Part shown: piece after piece, positions 1-8,003 of the stretch
How the letters are laid out: each line of letters starts with the position of its first letter
How positions within the stretch are numbered: the first letter of the stretch is position 1
DNA from: Thermoleophilia bacterium
GTDB taxonomy: Bacteria; Actinomycetota; Thermoleophilia; Miltoncostaeales; Miltoncostaeaceae
Direction of reading: 5' to 3'
NCBI GenBank assembly: GCA_020848615.1
Contig: JADLHW010000019.1
Span: 1-59,162 of the forward strand
Length of the DNA stretch: 59,162 nt
Notes under the pieces: model-generated
What the model was told of the DNA's origin: nothing
Databases searched by the model: none
The model's input: only the letters and a program-made list of their open reading frames with translations
Translations under genes and position numbers: made by a program

Positions 1-397
1 CCGAGTAGGCGAGGCGCTCGAAGGGCTCCGGGCACATGGCCTGGCGCAGCTCGTCCCGCGCGACGAACCTCCGGGCGCCGGGGAAGTGCCGGTTGCCGCC
101 GACGTGGTCGAAGTGCAGGTGCGAGTTGACCAGGTGCGTCACGTCACCGGGCGCGAAGCCGCACAGCGCGAGCTGCTCCACGACGCCCTGCCGGGGTTCC
201 TGGCGCGGTTCCTCCCTGGGGAAGGTGGCCCGCACGTGCTCCAGGTCGTAGCCGGTGTCGAACAGGAACAGGCCCTCGGGGTGCTCGACCAGCACGGAGT
301 AGACCGGGAAGCGCAGCCGGGTGCCGGGATCCACGTTCCACAGCAGCTGGGAGCGGTCGATCATCATCGTGCCGCCGTCGAGCAGGAACGTCCTCAT
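1..397 (-). CDS. Metallo-beta-lactamase-fold lactonase, partial (4-pyridoxolactonase / AHL-lactonase-like)
   Basis: Only the N-terminal ~132 residues are present; the gene runs off the left edge. The protein opens MRTFLLDGG and carries the zinc motif SHLHFDHVGG (HxHxDH) near residue 100, typical of the AttM/AiiA lactonase branch of the metallo-beta-lactamase superfamily. Stretches such as RFPVYS, LFDTGYD and the PEPF-RLAYS region resemble 4-pyridoxolactonase of vitamin B6 degradation as I remember it; an acyl-homoserine lactonase is the main alternative. The ATG overlaps the TGA of the upstream aldehyde dehydrogenase by 4 nt, so the two are translationally coupled. Family is secure; substrate is inference. 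Confidence 0.8.
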   Translation of the reverse strand, partial: MRTFLLDGGTMMIDRSQLLWNVDPGTRLRFPVYSVLVEHPEGLFLFDTGYDLEHVRATFPREEPRQEPRQGVVEQLALCGFAPGDVTHLVNSHLHFDHVGGNRHFPGARRFVARDELRQAMCPEPFERLAYS

Positions 398-1839
398 GCG
401 AACACCACGTTCACGTTCTTCACCTGCGTGTACGAGGCCAGTTCCTCCATGTCCTCCTCCCGGCCCAGGCCGCTGTCCTTCACCCCGCCGAACGGGGCGC
501 CCAGGAAGTGGCGGCCGGTGTCGTTCACCCACACGAAGCCCGCCTCCACGTCACGCGCGAAGGCGTGGGCGATGCCCAGGTCACGGGTGTAGACGCTCGC
601 CGTGAGCCCGAAGCGGCTGTCGTTGGCGATGCGGAGCGCCTCGGCGTCGTCCCGGAACGGCATGACCGCCAGCACCGGCCCGAAGATCTCCTCCTGCGCC
701 AGCCGCATCCGCGGGCTCACCCCGTCGAACAGCGCCGGCCGCACGAAGAACCCGCCGGCGAGCTCGGCGTCGCCGGGCCTCGTGCCGCCCTCCACCAGGC
801 GCGCCCCCTCCGACCGGCCCAGGTCGACGTACCCCAGCACCTTCCGGAACTGGGCCTCGTTCACCAGGGCGCCGGTCTGCGTGGCCTCGTCCTCCGGCAG
901 CCCGATGCGCAGCGCCCGCAGGCGCTCCGCGACGGCCTCCACGAACCGGTCGTGGATCCGCTCGTGGACGATGAGCCGCGAGGTGGAGCCGCACGACTGC
1001 CCCTGGAAGCCCAGGTTCATGCCGCGCACGACGCCGTCGACGGCCGCGTCCATGTCGGCATCGGGGTACACGACGACGGGGTTCTTGCCGCCCAGTTCCA
1101 GGGTGACGGTCTTCACGCCGGCCTCCGCCGCGCGCGCCTGGATGCGCATGCCGGTCTCCGCCTGGCCGATGAACGCGAGGCGCCTCACCCCGGGGTGCGC
1201 GACGAGGGCGTCGCCGGCCTCCGCGCCGTAGCCGGTGATGACGTTCACCACGCCCGGCGGGAAGATGCGCGCGAACTCCTCGGCCAGCGTCAGCGTGGAC
1301 AGCGAGGTGTGCTCCGAGGGCTTCAGCACGATCGTGTTGCCGGCCACCAGCGGCGCGGCGATCTTCATGGTCGAGAACAGGAGCGGGTGGTTGAACGGCA
1401 CCAGCCGGCCCACCACGCCGAACGGCTCGCGCAGCGTGTAGTTGAGGCGTCCGTGGCCCGTCGGGATCGTCTCGCCGCGCTGCTGCAGCGCGAGGCCGGC
1501 GAAGTAGCGCAGCTCCGCGACGCCGATCCGCACGTCGATGCGCAGGTCGCGGATCGGGGAGCCGTTGTCGTGGGCGTCCAGGAGCGCGAGCTCCTCCCCG
1601 CGTGCCGCGAGCGCGTCCGCCAGCCGCAGGACGCACGCCGCCCGCTCCGTCACGTCCGTCGCCCGCCAGCCCGGGAACGCGGCGCGGGCCGCATCGACGG
1701 CCGCCGCCACATCGTCCGCTCCGCAGCGCGGGATGCGGCCCAGCAGCGCTCCCGTGGACGGGCTGGTGGCATCGATCGTCCCACCGGCAGCGGCGAGGCG
1801 GCGCTCGCCCCCGATGAGCACCGGGTGGGTCTCGGTCAA
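394..1839 (-). CDS. Aldehyde dehydrogenase (NAD(P)+), ALDH superfamily
   Basis: 481 residues, normal length for soluble ALDH. It oxidises an aldehyde to the acid with NAD(P)+. The sequence shows Asn150 (VPFNHP), Lys173 (VLKPSEHT), the general-base Glu248 in TLELGGKNP and the nucleophile Cys283 in GQSCGSTS; EEIFGPV and a GLGREE C-terminus complete the family pattern. The start is TTG, chosen because GAAGGGG lies 5 nt upstream and no in-frame ATG fits. It is coupled through a 4-nt overlap to the lactonase that follows, so a small catabolic unit processing an aldehyde and a lactone (possibly pyridoxal-type) is likely. A promoter and a palindrome lie upstream at 1884-1925. The substrate cannot be read from sequence. 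Confidence 0.93.
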   Translation of the reverse strand: MTETHPVLIGGERRLAAAGGTIDATSPSTGALLGRIPRCGADDVAAAVDAARAAFPGWRATDVTERAACVLRLADALAARGEELALLDAHDNGSPIRDLRIDVRIGVAELRYFAGLALQQRGETIPTGHGRLNYTLREPFGVVGRLVPFNHPLLFSTMKIAAPLVAGNTIVLKPSEHTSLSTLTLAEEFARIFPPGVVNVITGYGAEAGDALVAHPGVRRLAFIGQAETGMRIQARAAEAGVKTVTLELGGKNPVVVYPDADMDAAVDGVVRGMNLGFQGQSCGSTSRLIVHERIHDRFVEAVAERLRALRIGLPEDEATQTGALVNEAQFRKVLGYVDLGRSEGARLVEGGTRPGDAELAGGFFVRPALFDGVSPRMRLAQEEIFGPVLAVMPFRDDAEALRIANDSRFGLTASVYTRDLGIAHAFARDVEAGFVWVNDTGRHFLGAPFGGVKDSGLGREEDMEELASYTQVKNVNVVFA

Positions 1840-1883
1840 TCCATCCCCTTCGGCATCGCGACGACGTCACCGCCGCCATGCCG

Positions 1884-1912
1884 ATCAGACTCCGCCGGTT
1901 GTCTGTTGTCAA
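1884..1912 (-). promoter_or_regulatory. Sigma-70-like promoter for the ALDH-lactonase operon
   Basis: On the minus strand a perfect -35 TTGACA (1912-1907) is followed after 17 nt by TCTGAT (1889-1884), a weak -10. It sits about 45-70 nt upstream of the ALDH TTG codon. The -35 hexamer lies inside the palindrome described at 1892-1925. Confidence 0.55.
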
Positions 1913-1925
1913 CAGTCTGCGGCGG
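1892..1925. promoter_or_regulatory. Palindromic operator-like element over the -35 box
   Basis: CTGTTG-T-CAACAG (1903-1915) is a perfect 13-bp odd palindrome flanked by CCGCCG (1892-1897) and CGGCGG (1920-1925), which are also complementary. The inner palindrome resembles operators of GntR-type repressors and covers the TTGACA -35 box, which would suit repression of the ALDH-lactonase operon. The whole element could instead fold as a hairpin that ends transcription of the DUF11 gene stopping at 1966. No regulator gene is adjacent. Confidence 0.45.
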
Positions 1926-1965
1926 TGGGGCGCGGCTCACCGCACCCTGCGGCGCCCTGCTGCGG

Positions 1966-3477
1966 TCAGTCCGTCGCCCGCCGCTTCACGATGCGCACGC
2001 AGGCGACGTCGCCGTGCGAGGCCGCCTTGCGCGCCGACGCCCGAGCGCTGTTGCACACCACGCCGCGCCGCAGCCGGCGCAGGGCCTCGTCCCGCTCCTT
2101 GGCGACGGCGATCCTCCGGGTCCGCGCCACGGCGGCCGGGGTGGGCGCCGGGCGGCCGGTCACACGGGTGGTGAGCGTGACCACGCGCTCCTGCCCCGGC
2201 GCGAGGGCGCCGATCGCGGTGCCGGCGCTCCTCGACGCCTCGGTGGTCACGAGCACCAGCTGGCGGGGCAGCACGTCGGCGAGCCGCACGCCGTACAGCT
2301 CCGCGGTGCCCGTGTTCCGCACCGAGATGCGCCACGTGATGAGGTCGCCCACGGCGGCCCGGGTGCGGTCGGCCGACGTGGCGACCAGCAGCCGCCCCTT
2401 GGAGCGGTCGTCCTTCACCACCGGCGCCCTCGGGTTGTCCGCCGGGACGACCGGAACGGGATCGGTGGCCGTGGCGCCGGGACCGGTGACCTCCACCTTC
2501 GGCGGCTGCGGGTCGGTCTTGGCCTTCTCCGGCGTGGGCGGCGGGCACACCTTCACGCTCGCCGTCGCGGTCCTCACCCACTCGGACGCCGTGACGTCCG
2601 GTGCCTGCAGCGCGGCGGGAGCCGCCGCGGGCTCCACCGGCACGACCGCGGGCGTGATCTTGGCGACGTTGGCCCAGGTGCGGCAGGCCTTCTTCATGCG
2701 CCAGAAGCTCAGGTACCGGCGGTACCGGAAGGTCCTGCCCTCCTGCAGCGCGTCGGCCAGCGGGCGCGTCTGGTCGCCGTCGAGGGTGTCGGTGACCTTC
2801 ACCGCCGGGTCGACATCGACGTGCGGGGCGTTCGCGAGGTCCACGGGCACGGTCGTGGAGGCCGAGCCGGGCAGCGGGGACGGCGCGGCGATGCCGAGCG
2901 CAGTCGTGTCGGGCGCCGCGGCGGCGGTCGCCCCCGGCGCCTGCGGCGCGAACTTCACGGTCACCGTGTCGTAGATGACCTCCTTCGGCAGCGCCTCGAG
3001 CGTGCACGTCCAGGTCCACTCCGCCGTGGCGCCGCCGGCGATCACCGGCGTCTCGGGCAGCACCTCGCCCGCCGCCGCCGGCGACTCCTGGGCGTGCGTC
3101 CGGACCACCTGGCACTCGCCGCCCGGCAGGGCGTCGGACACGCTGTAGGTGAACGGGGTCGTGGCGTTGGGGTTCGTGATCACGATCGACCCGGTGGCCG
3201 TGACGTCCGTGGCCTTCGACCGCTTCGCGACCTTCACCGTGTAGTCCACGGCCACGGACTGGTCCTTCTTGTCCCAGCCCGCCCGCGGGGCCGCCCACCT
3301 GTCCACGCGCCAGGTGTTCACCAGGGTGTACCGCCCGGCGGCGGGCTTCGCCTCGACGGTGAGGGGCTGCAGATCGCCCGGTGCGCCGGCCGCGGTACCC
3401 GCCAGGGCCGCGGGCACGGCGAGCGCCGCCGCGCCGAGCGCGAGCCGGATGCGGGAACTGCGTGGGCGTGCTGGCAC
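1966..3477 (-). CDS. Secreted DUF11-type repeat protein, paralog 1
   Basis: 503 residues from a GTG start with GGAGG 10 nt upstream. The N-terminus has basic residues, then a hydrophobic signal peptide (ALGAAALAVPAALAGTAAGA). A core block contains GWDKKDQSVAVDY, TDTLDGDQTR and YRRYLSFWR-KK-CRTW. A C-terminal DUF11-like beta-sandwich (GDLITWRISVRNTGTAELYG ... RLADVLP) precedes an Arg-rich tail with VCN-ARA. All these blocks, and six cysteines, recur in the neighbouring paralog (3740-5377), so three disulfides in an exported protein are plausible. DUF11 domains are usually cell-surface or secreted; no enzyme motif is visible. An in-frame ATG at 3525 was rejected because the matching ATG of the paralog is out of frame. 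Function unknown. Confidence 0.8.
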   Translation of the reverse strand: MPARPRSSRIRLALGAAALAVPAALAGTAAGAPGDLQPLTVEAKPAAGRYTLVNTWRVDRWAAPRAGWDKKDQSVAVDYTVKVAKRSKATDVTATGSIVITNPNATTPFTYSVSDALPGGECQVVRTHAQESPAAAGEVLPETPVIAGGATAEWTWTCTLEALPKEVIYDTVTVKFAPQAPGATAAAAPDTTALGIAAPSPLPGSASTTVPVDLANAPHVDVDPAVKVTDTLDGDQTRPLADALQEGRTFRYRRYLSFWRMKKACRTWANVAKITPAVVPVEPAAAPAALQAPDVTASEWVRTATASVKVCPPPTPEKAKTDPQPPKVEVTGPGATATDPVPVVPADNPRAPVVKDDRSKGRLLVATSADRTRAAVGDLITWRISVRNTGTAELYGVRLADVLPRQLVLVTTEASRSAGTAIGALAPGQERVVTLTTRVTGRPAPTPAAVARTRRIAVAKERDEALRRLRRGVVCNSARASARKAASHGDVACVRIVKRRATD

Positions 3478-3596
3478 TGGGGTGATGCCTCCGCTGGTGC
3501 GGCGTCCGTACCGGTGGAATGACATCGGGGGTGGGTCGGGACCTCGCGGCCCCGTGCCGGAATGAGATCGCAGGACCCGCGGGGACGAACCCTGCG
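3478..3596 (-). promoter_or_regulatory. Conserved 5' leader of DUF11 paralog 1 (candidate structured RNA)
   Basis: Shared with the leader of paralog 2. Common pieces in minus-strand order: CGCAGGGTTCG (3596-3586), CCCCCGATGTCAT, an invariant 14-mer CGGTACGGACGCCG (3513-3500), then GGAGGCATC containing the ribosome-binding site. GATGTC (3526-3521) can pair with GGCATC (3489-3484) around a 31-nt loop holding CGGT-ACGGAC-GCCG, itself able to form a 4-bp stem. Pairing would partly mask the ribosome-binding site. I do not recognise it as a known riboswitch class. Confidence 0.5.
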
Positions 3597-3682
3597 GATG
3601 GGGAGTCCGGGGGCTCCCCCGGGGTCCAGGCCCGGGATCCGCGCCCGGCGTCGCGGGCGCGGATCCCGGCCTCCTGAAACGG

Positions 3683-3712
3683 CGGAGGGGGCGCCGTGCG
3701 GCGCCCCCTCCG
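3683..3712 (-). terminator. Strong hairpin after DUF11 paralog 2
   Basis: A perfect 13-bp stem CGGAGGGGGCGCC / GGCGCCCCCTCCG with a GTGC loop lies 28 nt past the stop of the gene ending at 3740. There is no clear U tract, which is usual in very GC-rich genomes. It separates paralog 2 from the leader of paralog 1. Confidence 0.7.
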
Positions 3713-3739
3713 GTCCTGCGGTCGAACGCCTCACCCGCC

Positions 3740-5377
3740 TCAGGTGGTGGTGGGCGGCGCCTCCTTCCTCACGATCCTGATGCACGCGATGTCGCTGTCC
3801 GACGGGCCCTTCTTCGTCGTGGCACGCGCGACGTTGCACACCAGTCCGCGGCGGAGGCGTCGCACGGCCTCGTCACGGTCCTTCGAGGTCTTCAGCTTCC
3901 GGGCCTGGGCCATCTCCCGGGGCGTCGGGGCGGGCTTGCCCTTGACGATGGTGGTCACCACGATCTGCTCGGACTTGCCCGGGCCCAGCTCCCTGATGGT
4001 CGCCAGGACCTTTCCGCCCTTGTCGTTCGCCTCGCTCGGGGCGGGGACGAGGTGCTTGGGCAGGATGTCGGTGACCCTGATGCCGTACAGCTCGGCCTTG
4101 CCGATGTTCTTCACCCGGATGACCCAGACGACGGTGTCGCCGATGCCGGCGGTCTTCACGCGGGACCACTTCGACACGAGCAGGCGGCCCTTGGACGTGT
4201 TGTCCTTCACCACGGGGCCCTTCGGGTTGTCCGTCGGCTTCACCACGACCGGGTCGGCCTTGGAGTTGCCGGGGCCGGTGACCTCGACCACCGGCGGCTT
4301 CGGGTCCTCACCCTTCACCGGGGGCGGCGGCGGGCAGATCTTCACGGTCGCGGAGTCCGTCTTGCTCCAGTCCTCCGCCGGCCACTCGGGTGCGATCTCC
4401 GGCAGGTCCGGGAGCAGCCGCATCTCGGGCGCCTCGCCCACGTTCGGCAGGAGCACGTCCCGCGGGGCCGGGGCGACCTTCGCGATGTTGTCCCACGTCC
4501 GGCAGATCTTCTTCGAGCGCCAGAAGCTCAGGTACCGGCGGTACGTGAACGTCTTGCTGTCGGTGAGGTGATCGTCGAGCAGGCGCGTCTGGTCGCCGTC
4601 GAGCGTGTCGATGACCTTCACCGCGCCGTTGACCTCGCGGTACCGCGCCGCCGAGGCGACGACGTCCGCGGTGCCCTTCGCGTTCCCGGTCCACTTCGGC
4701 GTCTCACCCTGGTCCAGGGCGGTGGCGTCGATCGCGTCGGCCCTGAGGGGCAGCCACTTGATCCACGCGGTGTTCACGATCTTGCGCTTGGGCAGCCTGT
4801 CGAGCGAGCAGACGTACCGCAGCACCGTCGTGCCATGCGGCGCGACGGTCGCGACGGGGTTCGTGCCGGGGGCCAGGGCCGCATCGGCCGTGGCGGTGGC
4901 GTCCATCACCCGCGGCGCCCGGATCGCGCACGTCCCGCCGGGCAGCTCGTCACCGACCAGCACCCAGTAGCGGCCCTCGTTGGGGTTGGTCACGGTGATC
5001 TCGCCGAAGACCTTGATGTTCACGGCCTTCCACGACTTCGTGACCTTCACGGAGTAGTCGACCGCGACGGACTGGTCCTTCTTGTCCCAGCCGGCCTGCG
5101 GCGACGCCCACTTGTCGATGTCCCAGCTGTTCACGCGCGTGTAGAACAGATAGGCCGACTTCTCGACGGTGAGCGGCTGCTCGATCGGGGGCGGGGGCGG
5201 GGGCGGGGGCGGCGCGCTGGTCGTGGTGGTCACGGTGATGGTCGTGCCGTCGGTCAGCACGGTGGCGGGTTCCACCCCTGCCGCCGCCGTGACGGCGGTG
5301 GCCAGGACGACGCCGCCGCCGACGGCCAGGGCCGCCAGCGCCGCGCGCCCCCGGGGGGTGCGTGGGGTTCCTCTCAC
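3740..5377 (-). CDS. Secreted DUF11-type repeat protein, paralog 2
   Basis: 545 residues from GTG, with GGAGG 9 nt upstream. Basic residues (RGTPRTPRGR) lead into a hydrophobic signal peptide, then a Thr-rich and poly-Pro stretch. Next come the conserved blocks GWDKKDQSVAVDY, IDTLDGDQTR, YRRYLSFWR-KK-CRTW, a DUF11-like domain (GDTVVWVIRVKNIGKAELYG) and the tail LRRGLVCNVARA. It is co-oriented with paralog 1 but has its own leader and terminator, so each copy is probably transcribed on its own. Short stretches are identical to paralog 1 at DNA level (for example around 4519-4546 and 5053-5078), suggesting gene conversion or selection. The pair may be envelope or adhesin-like proteins; no activity can be assigned. 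Confidence 0.8.
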   Translation of the reverse strand: MRGTPRTPRGRAALAALAVGGGVVLATAVTAAAGVEPATVLTDGTTITVTTTTSAPPPPPPPPPIEQPLTVEKSAYLFYTRVNSWDIDKWASPQAGWDKKDQSVAVDYSVKVTKSWKAVNIKVFGEITVTNPNEGRYWVLVGDELPGGTCAIRAPRVMDATATADAALAPGTNPVATVAPHGTTVLRYVCSLDRLPKRKIVNTAWIKWLPLRADAIDATALDQGETPKWTGNAKGTADVVASAARYREVNGAVKVIDTLDGDQTRLLDDHLTDSKTFTYRRYLSFWRSKKICRTWDNIAKVAPAPRDVLLPNVGEAPEMRLLPDLPEIAPEWPAEDWSKTDSATVKICPPPPPVKGEDPKPPVVEVTGPGNSKADPVVVKPTDNPKGPVVKDNTSKGRLLVSKWSRVKTAGIGDTVVWVIRVKNIGKAELYGIRVTDILPKHLVPAPSEANDKGGKVLATIRELGPGKSEQIVVTTIVKGKPAPTPREMAQARKLKTSKDRDEAVRRLRRGLVCNVARATTKKGPSDSDIACIRIVRKEAPPTTT

Positions 5378-5493
5378 TTGAAGATGCCTCCATGGGTAAC
5401 GGCGTCCGTACCGAGGGATGACATCGGGGGTGTGCAGCCCATCCCGACTGCACCGCGATCGAACCGCACGTGACGGATCCCGCGAACCCTGCG
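5378..5493 (-). promoter_or_regulatory. Conserved 5' leader of DUF11 paralog 2 (candidate structured RNA)
   Basis: It carries the same ordered elements as 3478-3596: CGCAGGGTTCG (5493-5483), CCCCCGATGTCAT, CGGTACGGACGCCG (5413-5400) and GGAGGCATC. GATGTC (5425-5420) and GGCATC (5388-5383) are again separated by exactly 31 nt, although the linkers on either side of the 14-mer differ in length (6+8 here, 7+7 in the other copy). An ATG at 5424 opens a 16-codon frame ending in TGA that overlaps the GTG start, but that frame is not shared by the other copy. Confidence 0.5.
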
Positions 5494-5595
5494 CACGGGG
5501 GGTTTGTGTCCTCGACCCCGGTCCAGCCCGTAGGAGGTTCTCGCAGCCTTCCGGGGGGCGTGGCCGTCCCCCTGCGCCGGGGCGCCGCCCCCGGC

Positions 5596-5601
5596 TACGC
5601 T
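5596..5601 (+). promoter_or_regulatory. -10 box of leaderless-type promoter (protease gene)
   Basis: TACGCT lies 6 nt before the ATG at 5608. There is no Shine-Dalgarno sequence, so transcription probably begins at or next to the start codon. Confidence 0.5.
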
Positions 5602-5607
5602 CGCCCC

Positions 5608-6822
5608 ATGCCGTCGCTCCCGCGTCTCGCGGTCCTCCCCGCCGCCCTGGCGGCCGCCGCACCGGCCGCCGCGGCGGTGGACGACACGCCCCTGGACCGC
5701 GGGTCGGCGCAGGCGCTCGCGTCGGTGTACCGCGTCCAGGTGCGGTACGAGATGGACGGGCTGCGCGTGGGCGGCACGGGCCGCGTGATCCCGCTGCAGG
5801 AGGGCGCGCGGGTGGTCGAGGAGATGGGCACGGCGTTCGCCGTGTCCCCGCACGGGTACCTGGTCACGGCCGCCCACGTGGCGGCCCCGGACGGGGCGGC
5901 GCTCGCCCGCTACGCGGCCCCCGCGGCACTCGCCGCGAGGCGGGGGGGCGGTGGGCCCGTCGACCAAGCGTACGTGCGGGACTGGGTGGCGCTCAACGAC
6001 GTGCGCCCGGTGAACGCCCGGCTCACCGAGCTGCGGGTGTTGCAGGCCACGCCGGACGGGGCGGGACGGCCGGTGTCGTGGCCCGCCGCGATCGTGGCGG
6101 GCGGCCGCTCCGCGGTGGACGACCTGGTGCTGCTGCGGATCCCCGCCCGCGGCGTGCCGGCGCTGGAGCTCGACGAGTCGATGACCACCGGCACGCCGGT
6201 GAGCACCATCGGGTTCGGCACGCCCGATCCCCTGGCCGTCGCGGGCACGGGGCCCGCGGTACCGGCCATCCGTCCCGGGACCCTCGGCGCGACGGGCCGC
6301 GTCGCGGCGGTCCCCGGGCAGCGGTTCACCGTGGTGACCGCGCCCGTGGAACAGGGGGACTCCGGGGGGCCCGCGGTGGACGCCGCCGGCCGGGTGCACG
6401 GCGTGGTGCGGTGGCGCTACCGGGGCGGCGGCGTGCTGGTGCGCGCCGCCCGGGTGCGGGCGCTGCTGACGCGCGTGGGCGTGGCGGCGGATGCCGGGCC
6501 GTCGGCCGCCGCGTTCCGCAGCGGGCTTCAGCGGCTGTGGCGGGCGGACCTGGCGGGCGCCGCGGCGGACCTGCGCGCCGCGCAGGCCGCGTACCCACGG
6601 CACGCCCTGGCCGGGCCGGAGATCGCCCGCGTGGGCCGGCTTCGGGACGGCGGGCCCGCCGTGCGCGCCCCGTCGTGGGACCGCGAGCTGTGGCTCGCCC
6701 TGGCGACGGCCTTCCTGCTGGCGGCCGCCGGGTGCCTGGCCGGGGCGTTCCCGCGGCGCCTGCGGCGCGTGCCGCCGGGCGGCGCCGAGCGCGGCCTGCA
6801 CGCCTCCCGCGGGCGCCGCTGA
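5608..6822 (+). CDS. Trypsin-like serine protease with C-terminal membrane anchor
   Basis: 404 residues. A signal peptide (residues 1-23, Ala-rich) precedes a chymotrypsin-fold catalytic domain with His90 (VTAAHVAAP), an Asp at 171/172 (SAVDDLVLL) and the nucleophile Ser252 in EQGDSGGPAV. After the protease domain comes an Ala-rich, possibly helical stretch (about 295-345), then a hydrophobic segment at about 361-380 (LWLALATAFLLAAAGCLAGA) followed by arginines, which would anchor the protein with its catalytic domain outside the cell. The start was set at the ATG that begins the signal peptide; a TACGCT box sits just upstream. No PDZ domain is visible, so this is not a standard DegP/HtrA. 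It may process exported proteins; the neighbouring secreted DUF11 pair is divergent and no link is shown. Confidence 0.85.
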   Translation: MPSLPRLAVLPAALAAAAPAAAAVDDTPLDRGSAQALASVYRVQVRYEMDGLRVGGTGRVIPLQEGARVVEEMGTAFAVSPHGYLVTAAHVAAPDGAALARYAAPAALAARRGGGGPVDQAYVRDWVALNDVRPVNARLTELRVLQATPDGAGRPVSWPAAIVAGGRSAVDDLVLLRIPARGVPALELDESMTTGTPVSTIGFGTPDPLAVAGTGPAVPAIRPGTLGATGRVAAVPGQRFTVVTAPVEQGDSGGPAVDAAGRVHGVVRWRYRGGGVLVRAARVRALLTRVGVAADAGPSAAAFRSGLQRLWRADLAGAAADLRAAQAAYPRHALAGPEIARVGRLRDGGPAVRAPSWDRELWLALATAFLLAAAGCLAGAFPRRLRRVPPGGAERGLHASRGRR

Positions 6823-6846
6823 ATCGACCCGCGCCGCCGCCCCCCG

Positions 6847-6852
6847 TACACT
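6847..6852 (+). promoter_or_regulatory. Possible -10 box upstream of ald
   Basis: TACACT lies about 71 nt before the ald start. It is the best TAnnnT match in this gap; no convincing -35 is seen. Confidence 0.3.
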
Positions 6853-6923
6853 TGCGGGACCCGGACGCGCCCCATGCCCGCCAGGGCCGGGGGGCCAGCC
6901 CAGCCGGGTGATCAGGAGGTCGG

Positions 6924-8003
6924 ATGCGGGTCGGCGTTCCAGCCGAGGTCAAGAGCGACGAGTACCGGGTCGCGCTGACGCCTGCCGGCGCACTCGAGCT
7001 GGTGCGCCGGGGACACGAGGTGTGGGTGCAGTCCGGGGCCGGCGCCGGAGCCAGCTACACGGACGAGGCGTACGAGCGCGTGGGCGCCCGGGTGGGCGAC
7101 GCGGCGGCCTGCTGGGGCTCCGACCTGGTGCTGAAGGTCAAGGAGCCGATGCCCTCGGAGTTCGGCTTCCTGCGCGACGGCCAGATCCTGTTCACGTACC
7201 TGCACCTGGCGGCGAACCCCGGGGTCGCCGACGCCCTGTGCCGGGCCGGTACCACCGCGCTCGCGTACGAGACGGTGGAGGACGCCAAGGGGCGCCTCCC
7301 GCTGCTCGCCCCCATGAGCGAGGTCGCCGGCCGCCTGGCGGTGCAGGCCGGCGCCCGGTACCTCGAGATGCCGCGCGGCGGGCGCGGCGTGCTGCTGGGC
7401 GGGGTCGCCGGCGTGCCGCCCGGGAACGTGGTGATCATCGGCGCCGGCATCGTGGGGCGGAACGCCGCGGTGGTCGCCACCGGCATGCAGGCGCACGTCA
7501 CGGTGCTGGACACCGACGTCGAGCGCATGCGCGACCTGGAGCTCATGATGGGCGGCCGGGTCACGTTCCAGTACTCCACGCGCCTGGCGATCGAGGAGCT
7601 CATCGTCACCGCCGACCTCGTGGTGGGGGCCGTCCTGCTGCCCGGCGCCCGCGCCCCGCGCCTGGTGACCCGGGAGATGATCGGCACCATGCGCAAGGGG
7701 TCGGTGATCGTGGACGTCTCGGTGGACCAGGGCGGCTGCATCGAGACCGCCCGCCCCACGACCCACTCCGACCCGGTGTACGAGGTGGACGGCGTCGTCC
7801 ACTACTGCGTCTCCAACATGCCGGGCGCCGTGCCGGTCACCTCGACGCCGGCGCTCGCGAACGCCACGCTTCCCTCCGTGCTGCGCATCGCCGACCAGGG
7901 CCTCACCGCGGCGCTCCGCGCCGACACGGGGCTGCGCCCCGGCGTGAACGTGCGCGACGGCAAGATCGCGAACGCGGCGGTGGCCGCGGCCCTCGGCGCA
8001 TGA
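6924..8003 (+). CDS. ald: Alanine dehydrogenase
   Basis: 359 residues, close to the family norm of about 370. It catalyses reversible NAD-dependent deamination of L-alanine to pyruvate and ammonium. The N-terminus ([20 protein letters not shown]) holds the substrate-binding Arg15; Lys73 in VKEP and His94 in TYLHLA match the known catalytic pair, and GAGIVG at 173-178 is the Rossmann nucleotide loop. AGGAGG is 5 nt upstream of the ATG, a strong ribosome-binding site. Its TGA overlaps the ATG of the sensor kinase. In mycobacteria Ald is induced at low oxygen, so linkage to a GAF sensor kinase and stress proteins fits a redox or starvation role; that link is inference. Confidence 0.95.
   Translation: MRVGVPAEVKSDEYRVALTPAGALELVRRGHEVWVQSGAGAGASYTDEAYERVGARVGDAAACWGSDLVLKVKEPMPSEFGFLRDGQILFTYLHLAANPGVADALCRAGTTALAYETVEDAKGRLPLLAPMSEVAGRLAVQAGARYLEMPRGGRGVLLGGVAGVPPGNVVIIGAGIVGRNAAVVATGMQAHVTVLDTDVERMRDLELMMGGRVTFQYSTRLAIEELIVTADLVVGAVLLPGARAPRLVTREMIGTMRKGSVIVDVSVDQGGCIETARPTTHSDPVYEVDGVVHYCVSNMPGAVPVTSTPALANATLPSVLRIADQGLTAALRADTGLRPGVNVRDGKIANAAVAAALGA

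Noticed and set aside
508-3522. Very long open frames antisense to ALDH and DUF11 genes, and many similar ones elsewhere
   Set aside because: Typical of very GC-rich DNA. Their products are Arg/Ala/Gly/Pro-rich without domains, whereas the opposite strand encodes recognisable proteins.
5374-5424. 16-codon leader peptide before DUF11 paralog 2
   Set aside because: The equivalent ATG in the paralog leader is in a different frame relative to the gene, so there is no conservation as peptide; the nucleotides are what is conserved.
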